Source of the DNA: CAXMST01 sp038206985
Lineage (GTDB): Bacteria; Actinomycetota; Thermoleophilia; Solirubrobacterales; 70-9
DNA length: 64,000 nucleotides
Direction of reading: 5' to 3'
Assembly: GCA_038206985.1 (NCBI GenBank)
Contig: JBBRAH010000001.1
Location: 124,001-188,000 of the forward strand
Position 1 is the stretch's first letter, and each line of letters begins with the position of its first letter. The notes under the pieces are model-generated. The model had not been told where the DNA came from. It did not search any database and saw only the letters and a list, made by a program, of their open reading frames with translations. The translations under genes were made by a program, and so were the position numbers. Positions 15,129 to 22,891 of this stretch are shown one piece after another.

Positions 15129-16076
15129 TCAGTAGACGATCGCGAGGCTCAGGTAGTAGCCGGCCACGACGGTGAAGAGGACGGCGTCGAGGCGGTCGAG
15201 GACGCCGCCGTGGGGGCCGAACAGGCGGCCGGAGTCCTTGACGTCGAGGTCGCGCTTGATGGCGGATTCGAAGAGGTCGCCGAGGGGGGCGAGGAGGGCG
15301 ATGCAGAAGCCCATCAGCAGGGCGTCGGTGCCGGAGAGCCAGTCCTGGTAGAGGCCGGCGAACCAGAAGCCGGCGGTGCCGCCGATGATCCCGACGAGGA
15401 GGCCCTCGATCGTCTTGTTGGGCGAGATCATCGGCGCCAGCGGCCGCGAGCCGAGCATCCGGCCACCGAGATAGGCGAAGGTGTCGGCGAGGAAGGTGGC
15501 GACGAGCACGTCGACCAGCAGGGCGGCACCGTGGTCGGGCAGATTGCGGAGCAGCACCGCGTGGGCGAAGGGGATCGCGATCCAGATGATCGCGAAGACG
15601 GTGATCGCCATCGAGAAGGTGACGTGGCGCAGGCTGTCGCGGGTGGCGACGAAGCCGAGCATCACGGGGAAGAACGCAACGCCGGCGAGCACCATGTGGA
15701 AGCTGTCGCCGAAATGGGCGGCCGTGATCATGCCCGCGGCCGCGGCGAAGGCGACCAGCGTGAACGGGCGGGCGCGCTTAGTCATCTCGAAGAACTCGCC
15801 GATGCCGAAGATCGCGAAGAGGATCATCGCCGCAGCGAAAACCTCGCCGCCGACCACGGTCACGGTCACGGCAAAGAGGATCGCGGGGATCGCCCAGAGC
15901 AACCGCATCGCCGTCTCGTTCGCCCTGCGAGGCGGGCGCGGCGGCGGCGGTTCGACCAGGACCTCCTCGGGTTCGACCTGCTCCTCGGCCAGTTCCTCAC
16001 GGACCTCGGCGGCCCGCTCGTGCGGCGGACGCGGTCGCCGGGTGCGGCGGGAGTCGGGGCGCTCGGGAAAGTCCAT
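15129..16076 (-). CDS. cdsA: Phosphatidate cytidylyltransferase
   Basis: 315 aa integral membrane enzyme that makes CDP-diacylglycerol from phosphatidate and CTP, the branch point of phospholipid synthesis. The C-terminal signature is complete: MISPNKTIEG at about 218-227 and GDLFESAIKRDLDVKDSGRLFGPHGGVLDRLD at about 260-295. About seven or eight hydrophobic helices start at residue 58. The first 50 residues are a charged Pro/Arg/Glu-rich extension not needed by the family. It starts 12 bp after uppS and ends the operon. In many bacteria dxr follows directly; here it lies 5.6 kb away. Confidence 0.95.
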   Translation of the reverse strand: MDFPERPDSRRTRRPRPPHERAAEVREELAEEQVEPEEVLVEPPPPRPPRRANETAMRLLWAIPAILFAVTVTVVGGEVFAAAMILFAIFGIGEFFEMTKRARPFTLVAFAAAAGMITAAHFGDSFHMVLAGVAFFPVMLGFVATRDSLRHVTFSMAITVFAIIWIAIPFAHAVLLRNLPDHGAALLVDVLVATFLADTFAYLGGRMLGSRPLAPMISPNKTIEGLLVGIIGGTAGFWFAGLYQDWLSGTDALLMGFCIALLAPLGDLFESAIKRDLDVKDSGRLFGPHGGVLDRLDAVLFTVVAGYYLSLAIVY

Positions 16077-16088
16077 GGCCGCGGGAAT

Positions 16089-16769
16089 CTAGTCCCGCGC
16101 GCCAAAGCGGCGCTTGCGTGAGGCGAACTCCTGCACGGCCGCCTCCAGCGCCGCGAGGTCGAAATCGGGCCAGAGCAGGTCCGGGAAGACGAGCTCGGAG
16201 TAGGCGCTCTGCCAGAGCAGGAAGTTGGAGAGCCGCTCCTCGCCACTTGTGCGGATCACGAGGTCGGGCTCGTTCATCTCGGGTGCATACAGCAGTGCGC
16301 GGAAGGCCTCCTCCCCGCCCCCGGCATAGCGCTCCGCAGCGTCGAGGATCTCGGCTCGGCCGCCATAGTTGAAGGCGACGAACAGGGTCATTCGCTTATT
16401 GGCGGCAGTCTTTTGCTCGGCCCAGACCATGCGCTCGCGCAGCTCGGTGGAGACCTCGTTGCGGCGGCCGATGAATCGCATCCGCACGCCCTGCTCGTCG
16501 AGCTCCGGGGTCTCGGACTCGATCAGCTCGGCGAACATGGACATCAGGCCCTCGACCTCCTCACGGGGTCGGCTCCAGTTCTCCGTCGAGAAGGCGTAGA
16601 CGGTGAGCTCCTCCAGGCCGATGCGTACGGCATCCTTGACCGTCTGCTTGAGAGCCCGGGCGCCCTCGCGGTGTCCTTCGAGGATCGGCAGCCCGCGCTC
16701 GGTCGCCCAGCGGGCGTTGCCGTCCATGATGATCGCCACGTAGCGCGCGGCGGCCGGCTCGGCGTTCAC
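16089..16769 (-). CDS. uppS: Isoprenyl diphosphate synthase (undecaprenyl-type cis-prenyltransferase)
   Basis: 226 aa. It condenses isopentenyl diphosphate units in cis to make the polyprenyl carrier for cell-wall synthesis. Conserved blocks: IIMDGNARWATERGLP (the catalytic Asp), GHREGARALK, YAFSTENWSRP, FVAFNYGGRAEI, and the C-terminal DLVIRTSGEERLSNFLLWQSAYSELVFPDLLWPDF. GTG 16769 is chosen because it overlaps the frr stop (GTGA) and precedes the first conserved strand by few residues; the longer frame runs back into frr. The canonical N in MDGN is kept. Confidence 0.95.
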   Translation of the reverse strand: MNAEPAAARYVAIIMDGNARWATERGLPILEGHREGARALKQTVKDAVRIGLEELTVYAFSTENWSRPREEVEGLMSMFAELIESETPELDEQGVRMRFIGRRNEVSTELRERMVWAEQKTAANKRMTLFVAFNYGGRAEILDAAERYAGGGEEAFRALLYAPEMNEPDLVIRTSGEERLSNFLLWQSAYSELVFPDLLWPDFDLAALEAAVQEFASRKRRFGARD

Positions 16770-17332
16770 ACCGTGAGGATCTCTTGCTCTTTGTTCTTCA
16801 TCGAGGTGTCGATCTCGCCGATCGCCCCGTCCGTCAGCTTCTGACATTCGGTCTCTGCCCGCTTCTCATCGTCCTCACCGACCTCGCCCTCATCCTTGAG
16901 ATCCCGCAGGTCGCTCATCACGTCGCGGCGGATGTTGCGGACCGCGACGCGGCCCTCCTCGGTGAGGTTGTGCAGCATCCGGACCATCTCCTTGCGGCGC
17001 TCCTCGGTCAGCTCCGGAACCTGGAGGCGGACGACGTTGCCGTCATTGGAAGGCGTCATGCCAATATCCGCGTCGGTGATCGCCTTCTCGATCGCGGGCA
17101 TCGCACCCTTGTCGTAGGGCGTGAGCGTGAGCAGGCGGGCGTCGGTGGTCGCGATGTTCGCGAGCTGGTTGAGCGGCGTCATCGCCCCGTAGTAGTCGAC
17201 CACGATCCGGTCGAGCAGGGCCGGGGAGGCGCGCCCGGTCCGGACGCTGTTCATCTCGCCGTTGATCGACTCAACCGACTTCGCCATCCGCTCCTTCGCG
17301 TCCGATAGGAGCTCCTCGATCATCTCCGCCAT
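16766..17332 (-). CDS. frr: Ribosome recycling factor
   Basis: 188 aa, usual length 185. It dissociates ribosomes after termination together with EF-G. Recognised by the opening IEELLSDAKERMAKSVESINGEMNSVRTGRASPALLD, the middle YYGAMTPLNQLANI and DARLLTLTPYDK, and the helical hairpin LTEERRKEMVRMLHNLTEEGRVAVRNIRRD. The ATG at 17332 shares one base with the pyrH stop (TGATG); a TTG three bases earlier is less likely. The GTGA junction with uppS couples translation downstream. Confidence 0.97.
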   Translation of the reverse strand: MAEMIEELLSDAKERMAKSVESINGEMNSVRTGRASPALLDRIVVDYYGAMTPLNQLANIATTDARLLTLTPYDKGAMPAIEKAITDADIGMTPSNDGNVVRLQVPELTEERRKEMVRMLHNLTEEGRVAVRNIRRDVMSDLRDLKDEGEVGEDDEKRAETECQKLTDGAIGEIDTSMKNKEQEILTV

Positions 17333-18093
17333 CAACCTGCTCCTTCGGTGTCGACCAATGTCCCGACGTTCTCTCCGCGAACGATCCTATCTATGTTCGA
17401 TTCGTCCGCCATGTTGAAGACGTAGATCGGCAGGTCGTTGTCCATGCAGAGCGAGAGCGCGGTCGAGTCCATCACGCGCAGGCTCTTCTCGATCGCCTCG
17501 CGGTGCGTGATCCGCGGCAGGAACTTGGCATCGGGAACCTCGGCCGGATCGGCGTCGTAGACGCCCTCCACCCCGTGCTTGGCCATCAGGATCGCCTCGG
17601 CCCGGATCTCCAGCGCGCGCAGCGCGGCGGCGGTGTCAGTCGTGAAGAACGGGTTGCCGGTGCCGGCCGCGAAGATCACCAGGCGGCCTTTCTCCAGGTG
17701 GCGGATCGCGCGGCGACGGATGTAGGGCTCGGCGACCTCGGTCACGTCCATCGCCGAGAGCACCCGCGTCTGGGCACCCTGCTTCTCGAAGGCGTCCTGC
17801 AGCGTCAGCGCGTTGAGCACCGTAGCCAGCATCCCCATGTAGTCGGCGGTCGCCCGGTCCATCCCGGCCGCCGCGCCCTGCAGGCCGCGATAGATGTTGC
17901 CGGCGCCGACGACGACGGCGATCTCGAGCCCGGTGCGCTGCGCTGAGACGACCTGCGCCGCGATCGCTGTGACCCGCTCGGGATCGGTTCCGTACTCCAG
18001 CGAGCCCATCAGGGCCTCGCCGGAGAGCTTCAGCAGGATGCGGTCGAAGGCCAGCTCGCCGTGCCCGTCCTCGGCTTGCGCGTCCTCACCCAT
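17332..18093 (-). CDS. pyrH: UMP kinase
   Basis: 253 aa amino-acid-kinase-fold enzyme that phosphorylates UMP with ATP. Features: ILLKLSGEALMG at about residues 19-30, VVGAGNIYRG (phosphate loop), RATADYMGMLATVLNAL, FAAGTGNPFFTTDTAAALRA and the C-terminal VMDSTALSLCMDNDLPIYVFNM. The first 15 residues are a short acidic extension. It follows tsf by 10 bp and overlaps frr by one base, the normal rpsB-tsf-pyrH-frr order. Confidence 0.97.
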   Translation of the reverse strand: MGEDAQAEDGHGELAFDRILLKLSGEALMGSLEYGTDPERVTAIAAQVVSAQRTGLEIAVVVGAGNIYRGLQGAAAGMDRATADYMGMLATVLNALTLQDAFEKQGAQTRVLSAMDVTEVAEPYIRRRAIRHLEKGRLVIFAAGTGNPFFTTDTAAALRALEIRAEAILMAKHGVEGVYDADPAEVPDAKFLPRITHREAIEKSLRVMDSTALSLCMDNDLPIYVFNMADESNIDRIVRGENVGTLVDTEGAG

Positions 18094-18103
18094 GCTCGAC
18101 GAG

Positions 18104-18715
18104 CTACTCGTCCTCGCCGATCACGAACCGGGAGAAGCGGCCGATGACGATGTTCTCGCCGGTGCTGGCGGCTGCTTCCGCGCGAAGTTCCTCAATCGTC
18201 TTGCCGTCGTGCTTTTCGCCGTTGACGTGGGGCTGGTCGAGCAGCGCGATCTCCTTGCGCCACTTCGCCAACTGGCCCTCGACGATCTTTTCGCGCACGT
18301 TCTCGGGCTTGCCGTCCTCGGCCGCCTTCTGCTCGAAGACGGTCCGCTCGGCGGCCTCGACCTCGGGCGGAATCTCCACGGAGGTGACGTACTGCGGACC
18401 GGCTGCGGCGATGTGCAGCGCGATGTCGCGGGCGAACTCGAGGAAGTCGTCGTTGCGAGCGACGAAGTCGGTCTCGCACTGGATCTCCAACAGCACACCG
18501 ATCTTGCCGTTGGCGTGGATATAGGAGACGACGGCGCCCTCGCCGGTTGAGCGACCGGCGCGCTTGGCGGCCGAAGCCTGGCCCTTGACGCGCAGCACCT
18601 CGATCGCCTTCTCGATATCGCCCTCGGCCTCGCTCAGGGCCTTCTTACAGTCCATCATCGCCGCGCCGGTGCGCTCACGGAGCGCCTTGACGTCGGCAGC
18701 CTTGATCTCGTTCAC
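18104..18715 (-). CDS. tsf: Elongation factor Ts
   Basis: 203 aa, the short form of EF-Ts with one core dimerisation region. It recycles EF-Tu from GDP to GTP form. The UBA-like N-terminus has VKALRERTGAAMMDCKKALSEAEGD (the universal signature), followed by RSTGEGAVVSYIHANGKIGVLLEIQCETDFVARND, the nucleotide-exchange core. The C-terminal module keeps GKTIEELRAEA. ATG overlaps the rpsB stop by 4 bp (ATGA). Confidence 0.97.
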   Translation of the reverse strand: MNEIKAADVKALRERTGAAMMDCKKALSEAEGDIEKAIEVLRVKGQASAAKRAGRSTGEGAVVSYIHANGKIGVLLEIQCETDFVARNDDFLEFARDIALHIAAAGPQYVTSVEIPPEVEAAERTVFEQKAAEDGKPENVREKIVEGQLAKWRKEIALLDQPHVNGEKHDGKTIEELRAEAAASTGENIVIGRFSRFVIGEDE

Positions 18716-19773
18716 TTGCCGGTTTCCTCAGTCGTAGTGGTGGTGGTCGTGGTCTCTGCCCCGGGCGCCTTCGGGGTCTCGGCTGCGGGAGCCGGCGCCG
18801 GCGTCTGCTGCTCGCGCGGCACGGGCTTGGGCCGCGGCTTTTTGGGTGCGGCGGGTGCAGCCGGAGCGGCCTGCGCGGGCTTCTGGCCTGCCGGGGCGGC
18901 GGCCGGAGCCTGTTCACCCGCAGCGGCGGCCTGCTTGGCGGCCGCGTCGGCCTCGGCCTTGGCCTTCGCCTTGGCCTCTTCCTCGGCTGCCTTGCGCGCG
19001 GCCTCCTCGGCCTCACGCTTCTTGCGCTCCTCGTCGCGCTTGCGCTTCTCCTCGGCCTCGCGGGCATGGCGCGCCTCCTCGGCGGCCTGCCAGGCGGAAG
19101 CCGACTCGAGGATTGTCTCACCCAGGGTGCGAATGATCAGATCGCAGGAGCGGATCGCGTCGTCGTTGCCGGGAATCACGTAGTCGATGGCCCGCGGGTC
19201 GCAGTTGGTGTCGACCAGGGCGATGATCGGGATACCCAGGCGCGTTGCCTCGGCGACCGCGATCTCCTCGTTGTTGAGGTCGATGACGACCATCGCCTCG
19301 GGGACCCGCTGCAGGTCACGAACGCCGCCGAGGTTGAACTCGAGCTTCGCCAGCTCGGCCTCCATCGTCATCCGCTCCTTGGTCGGCAGCAGCGCGAGCT
19401 GGCCATCCGCTTCGAGCGCATTGAGCTCGTGCAGACGACCGATGCGCTTGCTGATCGTCTGGAAGTTGGTCAGCAGCCCGCCGAGCCAGCGGCGGCTGAC
19501 GAACGGCATGCCGCTCTTGGTCGCCCACTCCTCAACGGAGTCACGGGCCTGCTTCTTAGTGCCGACGAAGAGGACCTTGCCTCCGCGCCCGGCCACGTCG
19601 GATACAAACTGGTTCGCCTTGGCGAGCAGCTTCTCCGTCTGCAGGAGGTCGATCACATGGATCCCGTCCCGCTCGCCGTGGATGTAACGCCGCATGCTGG
19701 GGTCCCAGCGCCGCGTCTGATGCCCGAAGTGAACTCCCGCTTCGAGCAGCTCCTTGATGCCTACATCAGCCAT
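18712..19773 (-). CDS. rpsB: 30S ribosomal protein S2 with long low-complexity tail
   Basis: 353 aa. Residues 1-225 are ordinary S2: IKELLEAGVHFGHQTRRWDPSMRRYI, LFVGTKKQA, RWLGGLLTNFQTI, and ALVDTNCDPRAIDYVIPGNDDAIRS. Residues 226-353 are an added tail: first a charged Glu/Lys/Arg/Ala helix (about 226-270, coiled-coil-like), then Ala/Pro-rich sequence, ending in a run of seven threonines and EETGK. Long charged S2 tails occur in actinobacteria, but this one is large. AAGGGA precedes the ATG as SD. Confidence 0.96.
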   Translation of the reverse strand: MADVGIKELLEAGVHFGHQTRRWDPSMRRYIHGERDGIHVIDLLQTEKLLAKANQFVSDVAGRGGKVLFVGTKKQARDSVEEWATKSGMPFVSRRWLGGLLTNFQTISKRIGRLHELNALEADGQLALLPTKERMTMEAELAKLEFNLGGVRDLQRVPEAMVVIDLNNEEIAVAEATRLGIPIIALVDTNCDPRAIDYVIPGNDDAIRSCDLIIRTLGETILESASAWQAAEEARHAREAEEKRKRDEERKKREAEEAARKAAEEEAKAKAKAEADAAAKQAAAAGEQAPAAAPAGQKPAQAAPAAPAAPKKPRPKPVPREQQTPAPAPAAETPKAPGAETTTTTTTTEETGK

Positions 19774-19896
19774 TTGAATTCCCTTGAGTTGTAAATAGGT
19801 AACGGCCGCCTTGGCGGAGCGAGGGACCCGGCTTGTGCCGGGCAGGGCCTCGAACCGCCTTCGGGACCGAAGGTCGGCGGCGCATGTTAGAGGGGC
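19774..19896 (-). promoter_or_regulatory. Promoter and structured leader of rpsB
   Basis: On the minus strand TAACAT (19889-19884) is a likely -10 just after the preceding stop codon. The leader of roughly 100 nt that follows contains three hairpins: CCTTCGG/CCGAAGG, CCCGGC/GCCGGG and CCGCC/GGCGG, then the SD. It may control S2 synthesis by feedback, as rpsB leaders do elsewhere, but no known leader family was recognised. Confidence 0.45.
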
Positions 19897-20580
19897 TCAG
19901 GCGCCGCCGCGTGCTCGCTCGAGCGCCGCGGCCAGGTCCGGCGGCAGCTCGCTGGCGAAGCTCAGCTCGCTGCCGTCGCGCGGATGCTCGAAACGCAGCG
20001 ATGCCGCGTGCAGGAACTGGCGCTCGAGACCGTGGCGGCCGGCCACGCCGTAGGCGGGGTCGCCGCAGACCGGATGGCCGATCGCGGTCATATGGGCGCG
20101 GATCTGGTGCGTGCGGCCGGTCTCCAGCCGCACGTCCAGCAGCGCGTCGCGACCGACCCGCTCGCTGACCTCGAAGTGAGTCACCGCATCGCGCGGGCGG
20201 CGGCCGCCGACGATCACCTTCTCGGGGGAACGGTGGTCGCGGCCGAGCGGTGCCTCGATCGTGCCCGTGCGCGAGGCCGGCACGCCGTCCACGAGCGCGA
20301 TGTAGCCGCGGCTGACGTCGCGCTCGGCGATCAGCCGCGAGAGCGCCCCGTGCGCCTCCTCGGTCCGGGCGACGATGATCAGGCCCGAGGTGTCACGGTC
20401 GAGGCGGTGGACGATCCCCGGCCGCTCGGGGTCGGCGCCGCCGCCGAGCAGCGCGCCGAGCTCATCGACCAGGGTCGTCCCGTGATGCCCGGGGGCACTG
20501 TGGACGATCAGCCCGGCAGGCTTATGGACTACGGCGAGCCACTCGTCCTCGAAGACGATCTCCAGGCCGCCCGGGTTCAA
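19897..20580 (-). CDS. RluA/RluD-family 23S rRNA pseudouridine synthase
   Basis: 227 aa, shorter than RluD (about 320) because the N-terminal S4 domain is absent. It isomerises uridines in RNA. The catalytic motif HRLDRDTSGLIIVAR (Asp in HRLDRDTSG) is at about residues 58-72, preceded by HKPAGLIVHSAPGH and followed by LLDVRLETGRTHQIRAHMTAIGHPVCGDPAYG. Target site cannot be assigned. ATG overlaps the lspA stop (ATGA), the usual lspA-rluD pairing. Confidence 0.92.
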   Translation of the reverse strand: MNPGGLEIVFEDEWLAVVHKPAGLIVHSAPGHHGTTLVDELGALLGGGADPERPGIVHRLDRDTSGLIIVARTEEAHGALSRLIAERDVSRGYIALVDGVPASRTGTIEAPLGRDHRSPEKVIVGGRRPRDAVTHFEVSERVGRDALLDVRLETGRTHQIRAHMTAIGHPVCGDPAYGVAGRHGLERQFLHAASLRFEHPRDGSELSFASELPPDLAAALERARGGA

Positions 20581-21107
20581 CGTTGCCCCGGGACGCTGTC
20601 GGAGCGCCCGGAGGACTCCGCGCCGACACCCGCGTCCGACTCGTGTTCGTCCTCGTCCTCCGACTCGCGCAGGTAGATCAACCCCAGGGCAATCACGCCG
20701 AGGGTGATCTCGATGTCGGCGATATTGAAGGCGGGCCAGCGCGGCGGATCGATGAAGTCGGTGACGGCCCCCTCCCGCACGCGGTCGATCAGGTTGCCCA
20801 GTGCACCGCCTGCCAGCAGCCCGATCGGCAACCAGAGCCCCGGCCGCTCACCGATCGAGAGGAAGTAGCCGAGCAGCACCGTGAACGAGATCGCGGCGAT
20901 GACAATGACCAGTGAGCCCGCATCGTTGAGCAGTCCGAATGCGATCCCCTCGTTGCCCACCCGGACGAAGTCGATCCCGAGCACGAACGGGATCTTCTCG
21001 CCGGGCGAGATGTTGCCCCGCACGATCGCCTTGCTGATCTGATCGAGTGCCAGCGCGATCGCGGCCACCACCAGGGCCCGCGCGAAGCCCTTGCCCGAAG
21101 TGCTCAA
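20577..21107 (-). CDS. lspA: Lipoprotein signal peptidase (signal peptidase II)
   Basis: 176 aa. It cleaves the signal peptide of prolipoproteins in the membrane. Features: ALALDQISKAIV at about residues 18-29, GIAFGLLND, GGALGNLIDRVREGAVTDFID with one catalytic Asp, and AFNIADIEITLG with the second (D131). Four membrane helices. The tail after residue 147 is acidic (SEDEDEHESD). TTG at 21107 was chosen because it overlaps the yggT stop (TTGA) and starts directly before the first helix; the longer open frame overlaps yggT and is shadow. Lipoproteins that would need it occur in this window (livK, 45445). Confidence 0.93.
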   Translation of the reverse strand: MSTSGKGFARALVVAAIALALDQISKAIVRGNISPGEKIPFVLGIDFVRVGNEGIAFGLLNDAGSLVIVIAAISFTVLLGYFLSIGERPGLWLPIGLLAGGALGNLIDRVREGAVTDFIDPPRWPAFNIADIEITLGVIALGLIYLRESEDEDEHESDAGVGAESSGRSDSVPGQR

Positions 21108-21439
21108 GGCTCGTTGATCAGCCCGACGACGATCCCCTGGGCGATCAACAGGAGGATCACGCCGACGATCGGGCTCAGGTCGAGCGCCATCCGCGAGCCA
21201 CCGATCGGCGGCAGGAAACGGCGAAACAGGTTCAGATACGGGTCCACGCTCTGCTCGATGAAGTTCGTGACCGCCCGCAGCGGCGCGTTGTAGGGGATCG
21301 AGCCGCGGAAGGTGATCACCCACGACATCACGATCCGGGCGAAGATCAGGATCAGGTAGACCGTGAAGAGGGAGTCGACGTACTGGGCGACGTCGTTGCG
21401 GTCGAGCGCCGCCATCACTGTGCCGAGGAGCGCGTTCAA
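21104..21439 (-). CDS. YggT family membrane protein
   Basis: 111 aa with two hydrophobic segments (about 23-43 LFTVYLILIFARIVMSWVI and 88-107 SPIVGVILLLIAQGIVVGLI). The family signature is present: FRGSIPYNAPLRAVTNFIEQSVDPYLNLFRRFLPPIGG. YggT proteins sit beside proC and sepF and are linked to cell division or osmotic tolerance, without a defined activity. The TTG start overlaps the proC stop (TTGA) and its own stop overlaps the lspA start in the same way. Confidence 0.93.
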   Translation of the reverse strand: MNALLGTVMAALDRNDVAQYVDSLFTVYLILIFARIVMSWVITFRGSIPYNAPLRAVTNFIEQSVDPYLNLFRRFLPPIGGSRMALDLSPIVGVILLLIAQGIVVGLINEP

Positions 21440-22203
21440 CGGGTGCCCGCCATGCGCTCCAGCGAGGCCTCCACGGCCGCCACGAATGCCGGCCCGGCAT
21501 CCCGCGATGCAAGCTCGTCGAGGCCGGCCTCGGTGCTGCCACCGGGCGAGGCGACGGCCGCCTGCAGATCCTTGGCGTCGTGCTTCAGCAGGAGCTCACC
21601 GGTGACCGTAGTGCTGCGTGCGATCAGCTCCGACGCCAGGTCGGGATCGAGGCCGGCGGCGACCCCGGCCTCGGCGATCGCGTCGCAGGCGAGCGCAATC
21701 CAGGCCAGCGAGCAGCCCATCACCGCGGTGGCCGCATCGAGCCGCTCCTCGGGGAGCTCGTAGAGCGTCGCGATCCGGGCGAGCAGATCAAGTGAGGGCG
21801 CAAGCGCCTCCGCGTCGTCCGGAGGGGCGTGGCAGATCTGGCCCCGGCCGAGCTCGACGCCGATGTTGGGCATCGTGCGCAACACACAGGCGGAGGGCAG
21901 CGCCTCGCGCAGTGAGGCCAGCGGAGTCGCGCCGAGCAGGGAGATCACCGGGCCTTTGAAACCGTCCAGACCTTCGGCCGCCTGCAGCAGGGCCTTGGGC
22001 TTTACGGCCAGCACGATGATCTCGCTCTCGGCGGCCAGCTCAGGCAGCCCGGCCAGCCTGCGCCCCCCGGTTTCATCCGCCAGGGCCTGCGCGCGCCCCG
22101 AGCCGGAATCGGTGAACAACATCTCGCTCGGCCCGCCGGCGCTCGCCCAGCCACGAGCGATTGCGGCAGCCATGTTCCCGGCTCCTGCGAATCCAACCTT
22201 CAC
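21436..22203 (-). CDS. proC: Pyrroline-5-carboxylate reductase
   Basis: 255 aa. It reduces P5C to proline with NAD(P)H. The Rossmann opening is MKVGFAGAGNMAAAIARGW; ILAVKP-type VLAVKPKALL, LRTMPNIGVELGRGQ and the C-terminal signature VTGELLLKHDAKDLQAAVASPGGSTEAGL follow. In many actinobacteria and firmicutes it lies in the sepF-yggS cluster, as here. It starts 38 bp after sepF. Confidence 0.95.
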   Translation of the reverse strand: MKVGFAGAGNMAAAIARGWASAGGPSEMLFTDSGSGRAQALADETGGRRLAGLPELAAESEIIVLAVKPKALLQAAEGLDGFKGPVISLLGATPLASLREALPSACVLRTMPNIGVELGRGQICHAPPDDAEALAPSLDLLARIATLYELPEERLDAATAVMGCSLAWIALACDAIAEAGVAAGLDPDLASELIARSTTVTGELLLKHDAKDLQAAVASPGGSTEAGLDELASRDAGPAFVAAVEASLERMAGTR

Positions 22204-22241
22204 GCCGGAGAGCCTAGATCACAGGAGCGCCCGGGCAGCAC

Positions 22242-22805
22242 TCAGCTCTGGTTGAAGAAGCCCTTCTCGACCAGGCGGGCCTTCTCCTCGGCCGAGACCT
22301 CGACGTTGGCCGGGGTCAGGAGAAAGGTCTTGTCGGCGATCTTCTGCATGCCACCGTCCATCGCGTAGGTGAGGCCGGAGCTGAAGTCGATCAGCCGCTT
22401 GGAAAGGTCGGTAGCCGCTGCCTGCAGGTTGAGGATCACGGGCACGTTGCGCTTGAACTTGTCGGCGATCTCCTGCGCGTCGTTGAAGTTGCGGGGCGTG
22501 ACGAAGTGGACCTGGACGTTGCCATCGCCGTTTCTGACAGGACGCAGCTGCCGGCGGGGGGCCGGTGCGGAGTCGTCACCGAAGATGTCGTCGATCTCGT
22601 TCGGCGCCTCCTCGCGGCGCAGGCGACGCACGTTGCCGCCGCCGCGCGCAGAGCTGCGCTGGCGCCGGGGCGCCGGCTCGGGCACCGCCTCCTCGCTGAT
22701 CGTGTCGGGCTCCTCGTAGTAGCCCTCGTCCTCATAGCGATACTCGGGATCGTCGGCGAGCCCGAAGTACACCAGTGCTCTGTGCCATGTGTCGCGTACA
22801 GCCAT
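22242..22805 (-). CDS. sepF: Cell division protein SepF
   Basis: 187 aa. SepF polymerises under the membrane and tethers FtsZ. The N-terminus is a short amphipathic helix (WHRALVYFGL), followed by a variable acidic/basic linker to about residue 95, then the SepF/DUF552 domain: VHFVTPRNFNDAQEIADKFKRNVPVILNLQAAATDLSKRLIDFSSGLTYAMDGGMQKIADKTFLLTPANVEV. A good SD (GAAGGAGG) precedes the ATG. It heads sepF-proC-yggT-lspA. Actinobacteria lacking FtsA use SepF as main anchor. Confidence 0.95.
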   Translation of the reverse strand: MAVRDTWHRALVYFGLADDPEYRYEDEGYYEEPDTISEEAVPEPAPRRQRSSARGGGNVRRLRREEAPNEIDDIFGDDSAPAPRRQLRPVRNGDGNVQVHFVTPRNFNDAQEIADKFKRNVPVILNLQAAATDLSKRLIDFSSGLTYAMDGGMQKIADKTFLLTPANVEVSAEEKARLVEKGFFNQS

Positions 22806-22891
22806 CTCACGCGCCTCCTTCGCCTCAGCGGAGCGTTCTCCTTTGGATTATGACGACCGGATCTCGCGTGGCAACCGGTCTCGCAGGGCGG

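Noticed and set aside
15045..16121. 358-codon plus-strand frame opposite cdsA
   Set aside because: Glu/Gly/Asp/Arg-rich mirror of the cdsA codons, no domain, no SD.
19830..19870. tRNA-like GGTTCGAG before rpsB
   Set aside because: Flanking bases do not form acceptor or anticodon arms; it is part of the leader hairpins.
21108..21542. N-terminal extension of lspA by 145 codons
   Set aside because: Covers yggT and part of proC in another frame; no membrane or signal features.
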